Assembly (NCBI RefSeq): GCF_000190535.1
Contig: NC_015160.1
Coordinates: forward strand, 248,001 to 312,000
Direction: 5' to 3'
Source: Odoribacter splanchnicus DSM 20712
Lineage (GTDB): Bacteria; Bacteroidota; Bacteroidia; Bacteroidales; Marinifilaceae
Length of the DNA stretch: 64,000 nt
Made by a program: the position numbers and the translations under genes. This document shows positions 1 to 7,807 of the stretch, one piece after another (the stretch's first letter is position 1; each line of letters begins with the position of its first letter). The notes under the pieces are model-generated. The model did no database searches, was not told where the DNA came from, and was given only the letters and a program-made list of their open reading frames with translations.

Positions 1-65
1 CAACCGAAGCCATTCAAAGAGGTCTTGCCGCCAATCCGCGCGAGCGCCAGGAACCAATCCGATAA
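1..65 (+). CDS. SusD/RagB-type lipoprotein, C-terminal fragment (5' end outside window)
   Basis: An open frame enters from the left edge and stops at 63-65. Its last 20 residues read TEAIQRGLAANPRERQEPIR, resembling the C-terminus of SusD/RagB nutrient-binding lipoproteins. Six genes for exported proteins follow on the same strand, beginning 35 bases downstream, which is the usual SusC-SusD-accessory order. Only 20 residues are visible, so the call leans on context; a SusC-type TonB receptor would be expected just left of the window. Confidence 0.5.
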   Translation, partial: TEAIQRGLAANPRERQEPIR

Positions 66-99
66 ATCCTATCAACATCCAAACAGATAAAGTAAGACA

Positions 100-1071
100 A
101 TGAAAATAAAGATAAGAAAGACAACTCTTCTGCTCCTCACGGCACTCACTCTCACAGGATGCGACGAAGAGAAACTGAGCGACAGAAGCGTGATTGACGA
201 CGGTAAGCAGCAGATAGAAACCACGCAGCTGGATAATTGGATACTCGACAATATCACCAAACCCTACGGCATTGAGGTAATCTATCGCTGGGAAAAGAAT
301 ACCGGCTCTACGGGTACATTCATTTATCCACCCAAATTAGAGAATGTGCGTGCGATACTCGAGGCTGTGAGAGAATTAGGTTTAGAGACCTATCGACTGA
401 AAGAAGTGGGAGGAGCAGACTTCCTGCTCGGTCGTCTGCCCATCAAGCTGTATCTCTATGGCGGTGGAAATCCCGATGAGAACGGGGTGGAGCGCCTCAA
501 TAATCCGCAGCTCACGGCAGCGGAGATGTGCCTGTACAATGTGAACGACTTCAATCCGGGCGATGCCGACAAGATGTTCGTACTCATGCGCAGCGTACAC
601 CATCAACTGGCCAAGCGTCTTATGCAGCTCATCGCTTACGACCGTGATAAATTTTTCACCATCAGCGGGCATCGTTATACGGGTTCTACCGAGTTGATAG
701 CAGCCCAGTTGGGCTATGCCTCTACTGGAAAAGAGAAGTTCGGACTGGATGCTTATGCCAATAAGCGAGGATTCTATACAATGCTCTCGTTCCTTTCGGC
801 TGAAGACGACTTTGCTGAAATCATCAGCGCCACGCTCACCAGTACGCCTAAAGAGGTGTATGACGCTACCGTTACGGCAAAGACGCCTGATACGGATGTC
901 GACCCGGAAGTGAATGCGCGTTATGCCAAAGAGGCAGAACAGGCTTATAAGGAATTTACGGAAAAACAAGCCTTCGTCAATGAATATGTGCAGAAAAGCT
1001 GGCATATCAATCTCAAGCAGATGCAAGTGATCAGTGTTCGCAGAATCAATGCCTATATAAAACAACATTAA
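100..1071 (+). CDS. SusCD-linked zinc-metallohydrolase-like lipoprotein with degraded HExxH motif
   Basis: Lipoprotein of 323 residues; the signal peptide ends in lipobox LTGC with Cys21. The segments 'IEVIYRW' (58-64), 'LYNVNDF' and the late 'DDFAEI' resemble the substrate-import-associated zinc metallohydrolase lipoproteins that sit beside SusC/SusD pairs. In that family the centre reads like HHEFGHILHQ. Here residues 167-176 read HHQLAKRLMQ, so the catalytic Glu is Gln169 and the second zinc ligand is Lys172. If that alignment from memory is right, this is a pseudoenzyme, perhaps retained for binding. It lies 35 bases after the SusD stop and 7 bases before the DUF4302 gene, so it is probably co-transcribed. 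Confidence 0.75.
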   Translation: MKIKIRKTTLLLLTALTLTGCDEEKLSDRSVIDDGKQQIETTQLDNWILDNITKPYGIEVIYRWEKNTGSTGTFIYPPKLENVRAILEAVRELGLETYRLKEVGGADFLLGRLPIKLYLYGGGNPDENGVERLNNPQLTAAEMCLYNVNDFNPGDADKMFVLMRSVHHQLAKRLMQLIAYDRDKFFTISGHRYTGSTELIAAQLGYASTGKEKFGLDAYANKRGFYTMLSFLSAEDDFAEIISATLTSTPKEVYDATVTAKTPDTDVDPEVNARYAKEAEQAYKEFTEKQAFVNEYVQKSWHINLKQMQVISVRRINAYIKQH

Positions 1072-1077
1072 GAAAAA

Positions 1078-2109
1078 ATGAATAACAGATATATGAAATA
1101 CTGTCTTGTATTGGCGGCCTTGTTGTTGGCAGCTTGTTCTTCCAAGGACGATGTGTTCGATAAATCTCCTTCGCAACGCAGCAGCGAGAGTATTACAGCC
1201 TTGAAAGCCGAACTTGTGAATGCGCCTTATGGCTGGCGGGTACTCTATTTTCCCAAAACCGACTCGCTGTTGTTCTCCAATCCGTCGGAACTGATCTCTC
1301 AACATGGATTCAGGGGGCACTACGGTTATGGCGGCGACTGCTTCACGATGAAGTTTGCGGCTGACAATACCGTAGAGATGTGGGCAGATTTCACCGACCA
1401 AACAGCGGCTGAGGCCGTGAAGAGCGAATACCTTATCGGCCGAAACAGCTTCACCCAATTGAGTTTCTCTACATATAACTATATACACAGACTCGTGAAC
1501 GACCGCTTTGCCGGAGCTTCAGATTTCCTTTATATGGGCAAGAATGAGGATGGAGACTTGGTGTTTCGCACGGCTACTTACCTGCAGCCGGCACGCGAAT
1601 ACATAGTCTTCACCAAGCTGAGAAGCGCAGAGGAGACAACAGGCTTCGTGCGGAAAGCTTACGATAATCGCACATTCTTTGAGCAGATGGTCAATCCGCA
1701 GCTCCTTATACATAGGGGCGGACGCACCTATTTCCGGAGCGACATCTACATCAAGCGCAATGTGGAGACCAATCAGGCTTTGCTCAAGGAAATCAAGGAA
1801 AAGAAATACTATCTCTTCCTTTTCACCCAAAAGAAGAATCCCATCCCGGGCTACCCTGCCAAAGAGATGACCGGCCTTGGCTCTGGATATGCCGGGACAG
1901 AGCACGGCATAACATTCAGAGCTGGTCTGCGCTACGACAGTAAGACCATGTTTTTCGACTTTCAGCGTAAGGGCAACCGATTTGTGGCTGAACTGGTATC
2001 GGTCTACGACCCGTTGCTGCGTAGCATCCGTTTAGTGAGCAAGCACCTGCATCCCGAAGGAGAGTTCACAGGACTCGAAGCGGAAATATGGGACGAGCCC
2101 GTAGAATGA
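1078..2109 (+). CDS. DUF4302 family lipoprotein
   Basis: A 343-residue lipoprotein with Cys20 in lipobox LLAAC followed by SSKDD, a serine/acidic start typical of Bacteroidota surface-exported lipoproteins. The region after residue 30, with 'LKAELVNAPYGWRVLYFP', matches the opening of DUF4302 as I know it (a run of acidic and Leu residues, then the GW turn). DUF4302 proteins recur in SusCD loci together with HExxH-type lipoproteins; their biochemical role is unknown. The start at 1078 is 7 bases after the preceding stop; an alternative ATG at 1093 would shorten the signal peptide by five residues. Confidence is good for the family and nil for molecular function. Confidence 0.75.
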   Translation: MNNRYMKYCLVLAALLLAACSSKDDVFDKSPSQRSSESITALKAELVNAPYGWRVLYFPKTDSLLFSNPSELISQHGFRGHYGYGGDCFTMKFAADNTVEMWADFTDQTAAEAVKSEYLIGRNSFTQLSFSTYNYIHRLVNDRFAGASDFLYMGKNEDGDLVFRTATYLQPAREYIVFTKLRSAEETTGFVRKAYDNRTFFEQMVNPQLLIHRGGRTYFRSDIYIKRNVETNQALLKEIKEKKYYLFLFTQKKNPIPGYPAKEMTGLGSGYAGTEHGITFRAGLRYDSKTMFFDFQRKGNRFVAELVSVYDPLLRSIRLVSKHLHPEGEFTGLEAEIWDEPVE

Positions 2110-2158
2110 CAAGTGAGAACATAAAAAAAATACATCATAGAAACAAGGACAACAGACA

Positions 2159-2785
2159 ATGAAGATAAACTTGACAAAATACACTTTGATAGGCCTGACC
2201 CTGCTCACGCTGGGTTGTTCGAGAAGCAGTGAAGATTATGCCGATGAGGACTATGAGAAGCTGTTCCCATTTCCCGGTATTGAAAAGCCGAAGGTCTCCT
2301 ATGAAGACCAAATCGTGCAATTGGGCGATCCCGACGCACCAGTTTCGGACTATGTATATCCAGGAGTGGACATTACCGAGAATGTGAGGGAATATAAAGT
2401 AACGCTTACTTGCTCGTTCAATGAAGTGGATATTCTGGGGCAACTTGTAGGCGAGGACGATATCTCTTCCCGCTATACGATTCGTTACATCGCTCCCGAC
2501 AAGCAGTTGCGTATCGTATCAAGCAATAATGGCGACGAGACGGCACATCTGTTTCTGACCAACGGTAAGGAGCAAACCATCACATTCGCGGCCAAATCGG
2601 GTTACCCGATGTATCTCTGTGTCAACGGAGTGGGGCCGCGTGGATCGTCTGTAAAAGCCACCATCTCTGCCATATCCGAAGACGGGTTCACTATTGTGAA
2701 GCCGCTGAGCGTGAACGAGCATCAGAACGAAGAAGGCCTTGACAAAATCAAGGCTCCGTTCTGTGGCTACATCATTCTTCCTTAA
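2159..2785 (+). CDS. unrecognised lipoprotein in SusCD accessory locus
   Basis: A 208-residue lipoprotein (lipobox LTLGC, Cys20, then SRSSEDYADEDYE, a strongly acidic surface-export-like segment). I do not recognise a family. The mature part looks beta-rich with alternating hydrophobic strands and has no cysteines between the lipid anchor and a single late one. It lies 49 bases after the DUF4302 stop and 15 bases before the DUF4856 gene on the same strand, so a role at the cell surface with its neighbours is likely. It could be an Ig-like or adhesin-like beta-sandwich binding subunit; this is inference only. Confidence 0.6.
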   Translation: MKINLTKYTLIGLTLLTLGCSRSSEDYADEDYEKLFPFPGIEKPKVSYEDQIVQLGDPDAPVSDYVYPGVDITENVREYKVTLTCSFNEVDILGQLVGEDDISSRYTIRYIAPDKQLRIVSSNNGDETAHLFLTNGKEQTITFAAKSGYPMYLCVNGVGPRGSSVKATISAISEDGFTIVKPLSVNEHQNEEGLDKIKAPFCGYIILP

Positions 2786-2800
2786 TATAATATTAGAAAT

Positions 2801-3994
2801 ATGAAAAAGAACATTGCAATTTACATCATGTTGCTCTTGGCTCCATTGACATTCCTTTCGTGCGATCAATGGGGGGGTGAGACCGTGGAGTCTGCTTATC
2901 GCGAACCGCAGATTCCTGATCCGACCTATCAATTCAAACGCAATGGTAGCAGCAGTATAGACTATCTGGAATGCGGCCTTCTGCGCGATCCGCTTGACTA
3001 TATTTACAACAGTTATCTCAAAATCGCTTCGATAATGTATCAGGCCAATATGGACAAGGTACAGGACTATTTCTGCAATGGAGAGTTCGGCTTGAAGCCT
3101 AAGGAAGAGCTGGCGTCGTCTCCTCTGCACAAGGCCGACAGGGCACGCATACTGAAAGATGTGGAAGACATCTTTCAGACAACGGGCGTGTTGAGTGGAC
3201 TGTCTAAGCCGAGTCCCGGAACTTATCGCAACCGCAAGGCAAAACCCGGACAAGGCGGATATGTGGGCACGAATATCGGTGATGTCAACATTGCCTTCGC
3301 CAACGAGAAAGGAGTGATAGTGGCAGAGATGTTCAATGGCATCGTATGGGGAGGGGTCTATTTGGATAAGATCCTCAATACGCATCTCAACGACAGTCTA
3401 TACAACGACACCCGACTACGCCGTGAACATGAAAGCACAACATTACTCCCGGGACGGAACTATACGGAACTTGAACACCACTGGGACCTTGCCTATGGCT
3501 ATTATCAGTATTGGCTGCCCTTCATACAGACAAGCGGCCTGTCTGTGTTGCGCGAAAGCCGAATTAAGATCTACAATGCCTTTGCAATCGGCCGTCAGGC
3601 GCTCACCGAGTTTCGCTATGAGGAAGTGCAAGCTCAGTTGCTGCTTATTAGGGACGAATTGTCGAAAGTGGCTGCCGTGCGGGCTATGAGCCTGCTGGTC
3701 GGCGAGATAACCCTTGTCAACTTAGATGAAGACATCAACAATGCCTTGGTGTTTCTTTCCAAGGGCTGCGGTGCCGTTTACGGACTGCAATTCACCTTGC
3801 AGGCCTCGGGTAATCCCTACCTTTCCTACGAAGAAGCAACACATTTCATCGCACAGCTCACGGCCGGCAGCGGATTGTGGGACAAACAGCGGCTGCTTGG
3901 CTCGGAATCGACCGAAGGATCTCTCAAGAATGTGGCGGCGGCCATCGGTAAATGCTATGGGCTGACACTCGACGATATTAAACATTCCAATTAG
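2801..3994 (+). CDS. DUF4856-like lipoprotein (imelysin-related fold suspected)
   Basis: A 397-residue lipoprotein with lipobox FLSC, Cys21. The mature N-terminus 'YQFKRNGSSSIDY' fits the opening of DUF4856, and the central 'YTELEHHWDLAYGYY' fits its conserved HWDxAYGY signature. DUF4856 proteins are mostly helical and have been related to imelysin-like M75 proteins that bind metals or haem at the surface. If that holds, the locus may handle a metal-bearing or peptide ligand rather than only a glycan. No catalytic site can be assigned by eye. It lies 15 bases after the previous stop and 15 bases before the next gene. Confidence 0.65.
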   Translation: MKKNIAIYIMLLLAPLTFLSCDQWGGETVESAYREPQIPDPTYQFKRNGSSSIDYLECGLLRDPLDYIYNSYLKIASIMYQANMDKVQDYFCNGEFGLKPKEELASSPLHKADRARILKDVEDIFQTTGVLSGLSKPSPGTYRNRKAKPGQGGYVGTNIGDVNIAFANEKGVIVAEMFNGIVWGGVYLDKILNTHLNDSLYNDTRLRREHESTTLLPGRNYTELEHHWDLAYGYYQYWLPFIQTSGLSVLRESRIKIYNAFAIGRQALTEFRYEEVQAQLLLIRDELSKVAAVRAMSLLVGEITLVNLDEDINNALVFLSKGCGAVYGLQFTLQASGNPYLSYEEATHFIAQLTAGSGLWDKQRLLGSESTEGSLKNVAAAIGKCYGLTLDDIKHSN

Positions 3995-4009
3995 CAAACT
4001 TCACACAGA

Positions 4010-5173
4010 ATGATACATAGAATCTATTTCATTTTATTATTATTGTCGCTTTCGTTTACGGCGAAGGCACAGTTGGGGAAAGAACTAATTCTCAATGGCG
4101 GATTTGAAGAATACGCCAAAGTTACGCCTCCTCCATCAGGAGAAGACGACGAAGAGGATGAGGAGGAAGAACCTCCCGGCTATTTTGATCCTTATCAAAA
4201 ACCGCTTTATTGGTATTTCAACTCGTCGTTATTCTATACGAGAACCAAGGATGCGCACAGCGGTGTATTCGCCGTGAAAGTATATCCCAATGGGGGCTCG
4301 TTCTTCTCGCGCGACGAGAATTTCAACCCTTATCACATCGCGATTGAGGCTGGCGGAGAATACCGCCTTACCTATTGGTATAAGGGTAATGTCAAGAATC
4401 CCAATATCACGGTAACGGTAGACTGGTATAAGGGCACGACATCCATAAAGAAAGAGACGCGCGACAAAGAAAAAGCAACGGATTTCTCGGATCAGTGGCA
4501 ACAGAAGACATTTACATTCAAGGCTCCTGCTGGAGTAGACAAGGCTGGAGTGGGCCTCTATATTGAAAACGATTACATGTCGGCAGAATCCGGCGGTTGC
4601 ATTCTTATCGACGACATCTCATTCGTGCAGACCAAAGAGGGGAAACCCTCAGCGGCGCTCGAAGCGCCTTCCAATGTCGTGGTCAGACCGCAGCAGCGAG
4701 AAATGGAGCTGTCGTGGAATGCCATTGCCGAAGAAAATGTAAGCTATCAAATCATAATGAATGGAGAAAAAGTGGCCACTACAGAAGGGACATCCTATAT
4801 CGTCGAGCGACTCGAACCGGGCAAATCCTATCAGTTCAGCGTGTGTTCTGTCAAGGGGTCGGATATATCGGCTCCTTCTGCTCCGCTCACGCAACAGACC
4901 CAACGGATGAATACGGGCATTGACGAGGAAGATCGCGTTCCTTATTTGTACACAGTGCGTGAGGTCGGAACCTGTCCCCGCACACTGCGGTTGTTCTATC
5001 ACGATTTGGCCGATCCCGACGCCAAAATCATATACAGGGTAGACGGAATGCCTGTGACGCCTGTTAATGGTAGCATTATCTTCACAGGCAAGGGGCAGCA
5101 TATCCTGCAAATCGAAATCACAGAGACTCCTGAACGCAAATGGGATATAGAATACAAATTGTATGTGGATTAG
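4010..5173 (+). CDS. secreted carbohydrate-binding-like / fibronectin type III protein
   Basis: A 387-residue exported protein with a type I signal peptide (hydrophobic core at 6-16, cleavage likely after AKA near residue 20) and no lipobox Cys. Residues 28-205 begin 'LNGGFEEYA' and end near 'ILIDDISF', the ends expected of a CBM4/9/22-like jelly-roll domain. A Glu/Asp run (about 43-53, nearly all acidic) interrupts its first loop. Residues 217-298 form an Fn3 domain ('PSNVVVRPQQREMELSWN' to 'SAPSAPLTQQT'). The last 80 residues are unassigned beta structure. A binding rather than catalytic role is inferred; the target is unknown. Confidence 0.65.
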   Translation: MIHRIYFILLLLSLSFTAKAQLGKELILNGGFEEYAKVTPPPSGEDDEEDEEEEPPGYFDPYQKPLYWYFNSSLFYTRTKDAHSGVFAVKVYPNGGSFFSRDENFNPYHIAIEAGGEYRLTYWYKGNVKNPNITVTVDWYKGTTSIKKETRDKEKATDFSDQWQQKTFTFKAPAGVDKAGVGLYIENDYMSAESGGCILIDDISFVQTKEGKPSAALEAPSNVVVRPQQREMELSWNAIAEENVSYQIIMNGEKVATTEGTSYIVERLEPGKSYQFSVCSVKGSDISAPSAPLTQQTQRMNTGIDEEDRVPYLYTVREVGTCPRTLRLFYHDLADPDAKIIYRVDGMPVTPVNGSIIFTGKGQHILQIEITETPERKWDIEYKLYVD

Positions 5174-5180
5174 AAAAACG

Positions 5181-6092
5181 ATGAAACAAATACTTTTTTA
5201 TTTGCTGCTATGTTGCGGCATCGTGTTTGCTGCATGCGACAGCGACAACTTACAGGAAAAGAAGGACATCCGCTTGGGAACTGACAACATCACCGAGGTT
5301 TCGCTCAATAAGCTGTCTACCCGAACCATTATTCTCAGCGGGGGAACTGGAAAATATATGGCCAATGTTGCCGACTCGAAAGTCGCGGAGGTCAAGATCA
5401 GCAAAGATACCTTGCGCATCAGTGGGATATGGGAGGGACGAACCTATGCCACCATCATTTCTGGCGACTTCAAAAAGCGTGTGGAAATCAACGTGGTGGT
5501 TCCTGAACTCAGTATCAGCCAGTCGGAAATAAGACTTTATCCTCGTGATGAAAGTAAGTTCGTGAGCTTGAACGGTGGGGGAGACATCGTCGACTTGAAG
5601 ATAGAAGACCCGGACAAAGTAATCAATGCGAAGTGGAACGCAAAGACCAACATCTTGGAAATTCAAGCCTATTACGAGGGTGAGGCGATGATACGGGTCA
5701 TCTCGCAAGACAAGAAAGAGAAGACTCTGAAAGTCGTTGTGCGCTGCGATGGTACGGCCGGTCGCGTGGGCATCTATGGCACCACTTCGCACAGTCTTTA
5801 CGAGCAGATGAACACGGTGATGGCCGCGCGGCGTCCCGGTGTGGGAGTGTGGCTCTGCAACGGTGCGCGCCCATATTCTTCCCGGAAGGTTTTGAAGATA
5901 ACACCTGCTGTTGTCAATCCCGTGGCTGGAACACATATTGATGTCTCGTTCTCGATGCTTTATCCTGATGAGTTCGCAAGTAGCGGATTGAAAGAGGGCA
6001 ATTGTAAATTATACGTAGAAGAGGTGAGGGAAAAAGATGTTGTGCTTCGTGGTCGGGGTTTCAAGATTGTTATACCTTACGAGAAGAAATAA
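5181..6092 (+). CDS. Ig-like-domain lipoprotein, last gene of the SusCD accessory locus
   Basis: A 303-residue lipoprotein; the signal peptide starting MKQILFYLLL ends in lipobox FAAC (Cys19). I take the ATG at 5181, 8 bases after the preceding stop; an in-frame ATG at 5163 would overlap that gene and add six residues before the signal peptide. The mature protein has two repeat-like beta modules, with 'KVAEVKISKDTLRISGIWEG' resembling 'KVINAKWNAKTNILEIQAYYEG' in spacing, as in bacterial Ig-like (BIg2/BACON) domains, then a distinct C-terminal 110 residues. No enzyme motif is visible. It is the last gene before the mobile-DNA remnants. Confidence 0.6.
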   Translation: MKQILFYLLLCCGIVFAACDSDNLQEKKDIRLGTDNITEVSLNKLSTRTIILSGGTGKYMANVADSKVAEVKISKDTLRISGIWEGRTYATIISGDFKKRVEINVVVPELSISQSEIRLYPRDESKFVSLNGGGDIVDLKIEDPDKVINAKWNAKTNILEIQAYYEGEAMIRVISQDKKEKTLKVVVRCDGTAGRVGIYGTTSHSLYEQMNTVMAARRPGVGVWLCNGARPYSSRKVLKITPAVVNPVAGTHIDVSFSMLYPDEFASSGLKEGNCKLYVEEVREKDVVLRGRGFKIVIPYEKK

Positions 6093-6153
6093 GACAATAT
6101 TTGGCTCTGTAACGTTTCGTGTGGGTAACTCTTGAAAACTCAATCAAAAATAT

Positions 6154-6161
6154 TACCTTTG
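6154..6161 (+). promoter_or_regulatory. -7 box TACCTTTG of the relic transposase gene
   Basis: TACCTTTG matches the Bacteroidota -7 consensus TAnnTTTG and lies only four bases before the ATG at 6166. Either the transcript is nearly leaderless or the promoter belongs to the original element end. Confidence 0.4.
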
Positions 6162-6165
6162 TATC

Positions 6166-6600
6166 ATGAATAGTAGCGAGATATTTACACTAGCTTTAGG
6201 CTTGGCAGAACCATGGTATGTTTCCAAGGTAGAGTTGATAGAAGGTGAACAATCCAAGAAAGAACTTCATCTGTGGTTGAGTTTTACTCGAGGATATCGT
6301 TTCACGTTTGGTACGAAAGAGTACACGACCTATGACACTATCGATAAAACTTGGCGTCATTTGAATTTCTTCGAGCATCTTTGTTACATTCACGCCAACG
6401 TTCCCCGAGTGCAAACCGAAGAGAATAAAACGATTATGGTAGAAGTACCATGGGCACGCAAGAATAGTGGTTTCACGCTGCTTTTCGAGGCGTACTCTAT
6501 GCGTTCTTATAGAACGCGAAATGCCAGTTAGCAGCGTTTCACAGACCATGCACGCGACCGACCCGCGTATATGGCGAGTGTTTAACCATTGGGTACACAC
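6166..6600 (+). pseudogene. ISL3-family transposase remnant (frameshifted, truncated)
   Basis: The first frame (6166-6531) contains 'LGLAEPWYVSKVE', 'TWRHLNFFEHLCYIHANVPR' and 'EVPWARKNSGFTLLFE', the N-terminal signature of ISL3-family transposases. The zinc-finger cysteines normally found between these blocks are absent. After 'FEAYSM' the homologous text continues in the next frame ('LIEREMPVSSVSQTMHATD', then 'WRVFNHWV'), so a frameshift lies near 6497-6510. Recognisable homology stops by about 6590, leaving about 140 of the roughly 400 residues of a full transposase and none of the DDE core. Inactive relic. Confidence 0.8.
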
Positions 6601-6641
6601 GTTTTTGCAGACTGTTTACAAGTTCATCTTTCGTCATGATG

Positions 6642-6974
6642 CTATGGTCTATTGTTCATTTCATTCAGACGGTTTGCAGCCTCCAGTCTTATCTCCTCCT
6701 CCGACATTGCTCTTGCTCCTCGCACCCAGTCAAGCAAGGCTTTCTTCTCAAAGAAGATGAGCTTGCCAGCAGGCTTGAAGTACGGCAACTGGTTAAGATG
6801 CGTCATCTTGTAGAGCGTACTCTTGGCAATGCCGAGAAAGGCGGATGCCTCTTCAAGGTTCAACACTTCCTTTGTCATATAGCAAAGGTTTTCCAACTTG
6901 TTCACTCTCGACTGAAGCTCCACTATCTTGCGCTCATGGTCGAGGTTCATCTTTAATGCGTTCTTTTCTGTCAT
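6642..6974 (-). CDS. excisionase-like helix-turn-helix DNA-binding protein
   Basis: A 110-residue protein. Residues 9-30 form a short coiled coil ('ERKIVELQSRVNKLENL'), followed by a MerR/excisionase-type winged HTH (HTH_17): 'LNLEEASAFLGIAKSTLYKM', then 'LPYFKPAGKLIFFEKKALLDW'. Such small proteins are common in conjugative and mobilisable Bacteroidetes elements, where they act in excision or regulate mobilisation genes. A TACCTTTG box lies at 7022-7015 on the same strand. A shorter form starting at the Met encoded at 6950 is possible. It supports reading the left part of the window as an integrated element; its actual target is unknown. Confidence 0.75.
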   Translation of the reverse strand: MTEKNALKMNLDHERKIVELQSRVNKLENLCYMTKEVLNLEEASAFLGIAKSTLYKMTHLNQLPYFKPAGKLIFFEKKALLDWVRGARAMSEEEIRLEAANRLNEMNNRP

Positions 6975-7014
6975 AATTCTGATATTTTGTTTATTTCGTT
7001 ATCGATTTCGGCTG

Positions 7015-7022
7015 CAAAGGTA
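7015..7022 (-). promoter_or_regulatory. -7 box TACCTTTG upstream of the HTH gene
   Basis: The minus strand reads TACCTTTG at 7022-7015, 41 bases upstream of the HTH start codon, matching TAnnTTTG. Confidence 0.55.
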
Positions 7023-7082
7023 TATAGTTGCCAATGATATTCAAGCAGCCGTTATGGTTTATTAAAAGTGCTGATTTTCAAT

Positions 7083-7224
7083 TCTTTGGTTCTATTTTAC
7101 CATGCTGTAACGTGGTAGATTGGTCGGACACTCATCTGAAATTCAGCATCTTTAAATATTTATCGTTCAAACACTCCCAAAGTCAGGAATTGGACAATAG
7201 GGGTGGCAAATCTTTGGTTCTATT
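7083..7224. repeat. 14-bp direct repeat pair
   Basis: TCTTTGGTTCTATT occurs exactly at 7083-7096 and again at 7211-7224, 128 bases apart, in the non-coding terminal region of the foreign segment. Candidate recombinase or regulator binding sites. Confidence 0.45.
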
Positions 7225-7483
7225 GCCAGTTCTCGTTTTTGAAAATGTCCAACAGAGTGCAAAACAAAATTTAACACCCGATTTTCTCAAGTCATGCTGT
7301 TTGAGGTCAAAATCGCTTGCAATAACCACATTTAGGGTACAATGGTAGGAAAATGAGTTGTGAATGAGAGAAATAGGGATTTCCCCTCGTTTTTCAAGGG
7401 ACAAATTTGTACCTTTGCAAACGAAACAGAGGTATTCAACAAGGGATATTTCGGGCAAAGTGTTCTTGACTTTATTTTTCCGT

Positions 7484-7505
7484 GTTTTTGTCCCGTTTTT
7501 GTCCC
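7484..7505 (+). repeat. tandem 11-bp repeat GTTTTTGTCCC x2
   Basis: Two perfect adjacent copies of GTTTTTGTCCC (7484-7494, 7495-7505). The core TTTGTCCC also occurs inverted (GGGACAAA) at 7398-7405. Short repeated and inverted motifs about 100-200 bases from an element end are typical of tyrosine-recombinase arm-type sites; this reading is inference. Confidence 0.45.
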
Positions 7506-7614
7506 TCGCTGATTTTGTATCACGAGACAAGAATTTGCAAGTTGCTGATTTACAATGGTTAAAGCTGTATCTTGGAGGGTTGATAACGACAACCACCAGT
7601 AACCACCAAGATGG

Positions 7615-7777
7615 CCTGTGCCGATTGCTCGAAACAATAGGGTAGAGTGTCGGGAGAAGCGACCCACTGTTTTTCAGGAAAGTCGATCCTGAAATATCCG
7701 TAAGGCTTGGGAGTATATTGGTCCTTGCAACCCGACGCCAGGAGTAAGAATAGAATAAAAGCTGTTTTTAGCATCAC
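7615..7777 (-). pseudogene. gldD: gldD gliding-motility lipoprotein, N-terminal fragment
   Basis: Starting at 7777 the minus strand encodes a lipoprotein signal (lipobox ASGC, Cys17) and the GldD hallmark 'YTPKPYGYFRIDFPEK' (21-36), continuing to about 'LPYCFEQSAQA' (45-55). After this the sequence no longer resembles GldD and a stop follows at codon 73, whereas GldD is usually near 190 residues. GldD takes part in gliding and type IX secretion with GldE, encoded 30 bases upstream on the same strand. The loss of homology coincides with the edge of the foreign segment, so I read this as gldD cut by an insertion between about 7610 and 7635. Confidence 0.8.
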
Positions 7778-7807
7778 ATGAGGTATTTATTTTTCAGTAA
7801 ACCTGTA

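Larger units (their letters stand above)
6975..7610. other. non-coding terminal region of the presumed integrated element
   Basis: About 600 bases between the HTH gene and the gldD remnant without a convincing gene; the open frames present lack any recognisable motif. The stretch carries short repeats (7083-7096 with 7211-7224; 7484-7505; 7398-7405) of the kind expected of integrase arm sites near an element end. A TACCTTTG box on the plus strand lies at about 7410-7420 with no clear gene behind it. No recombinase gene is visible, so the int gene would have to lie at the other end, outside the window. Confidence 0.4.

Noticed and set aside
382..1488. Long open frame on the minus strand opposite the metallohydrolase and DUF4302 genes
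   Set aside because: It is antisense to two recognisable lipoproteins and has no signal peptide, motif or promoter box.
7183..7667. Overlapping minus-strand open frames in the element terminal region
   Set aside because: No domain or start signal; composition is irregular and the stretch is repeat-rich, better explained as a non-coding element end.
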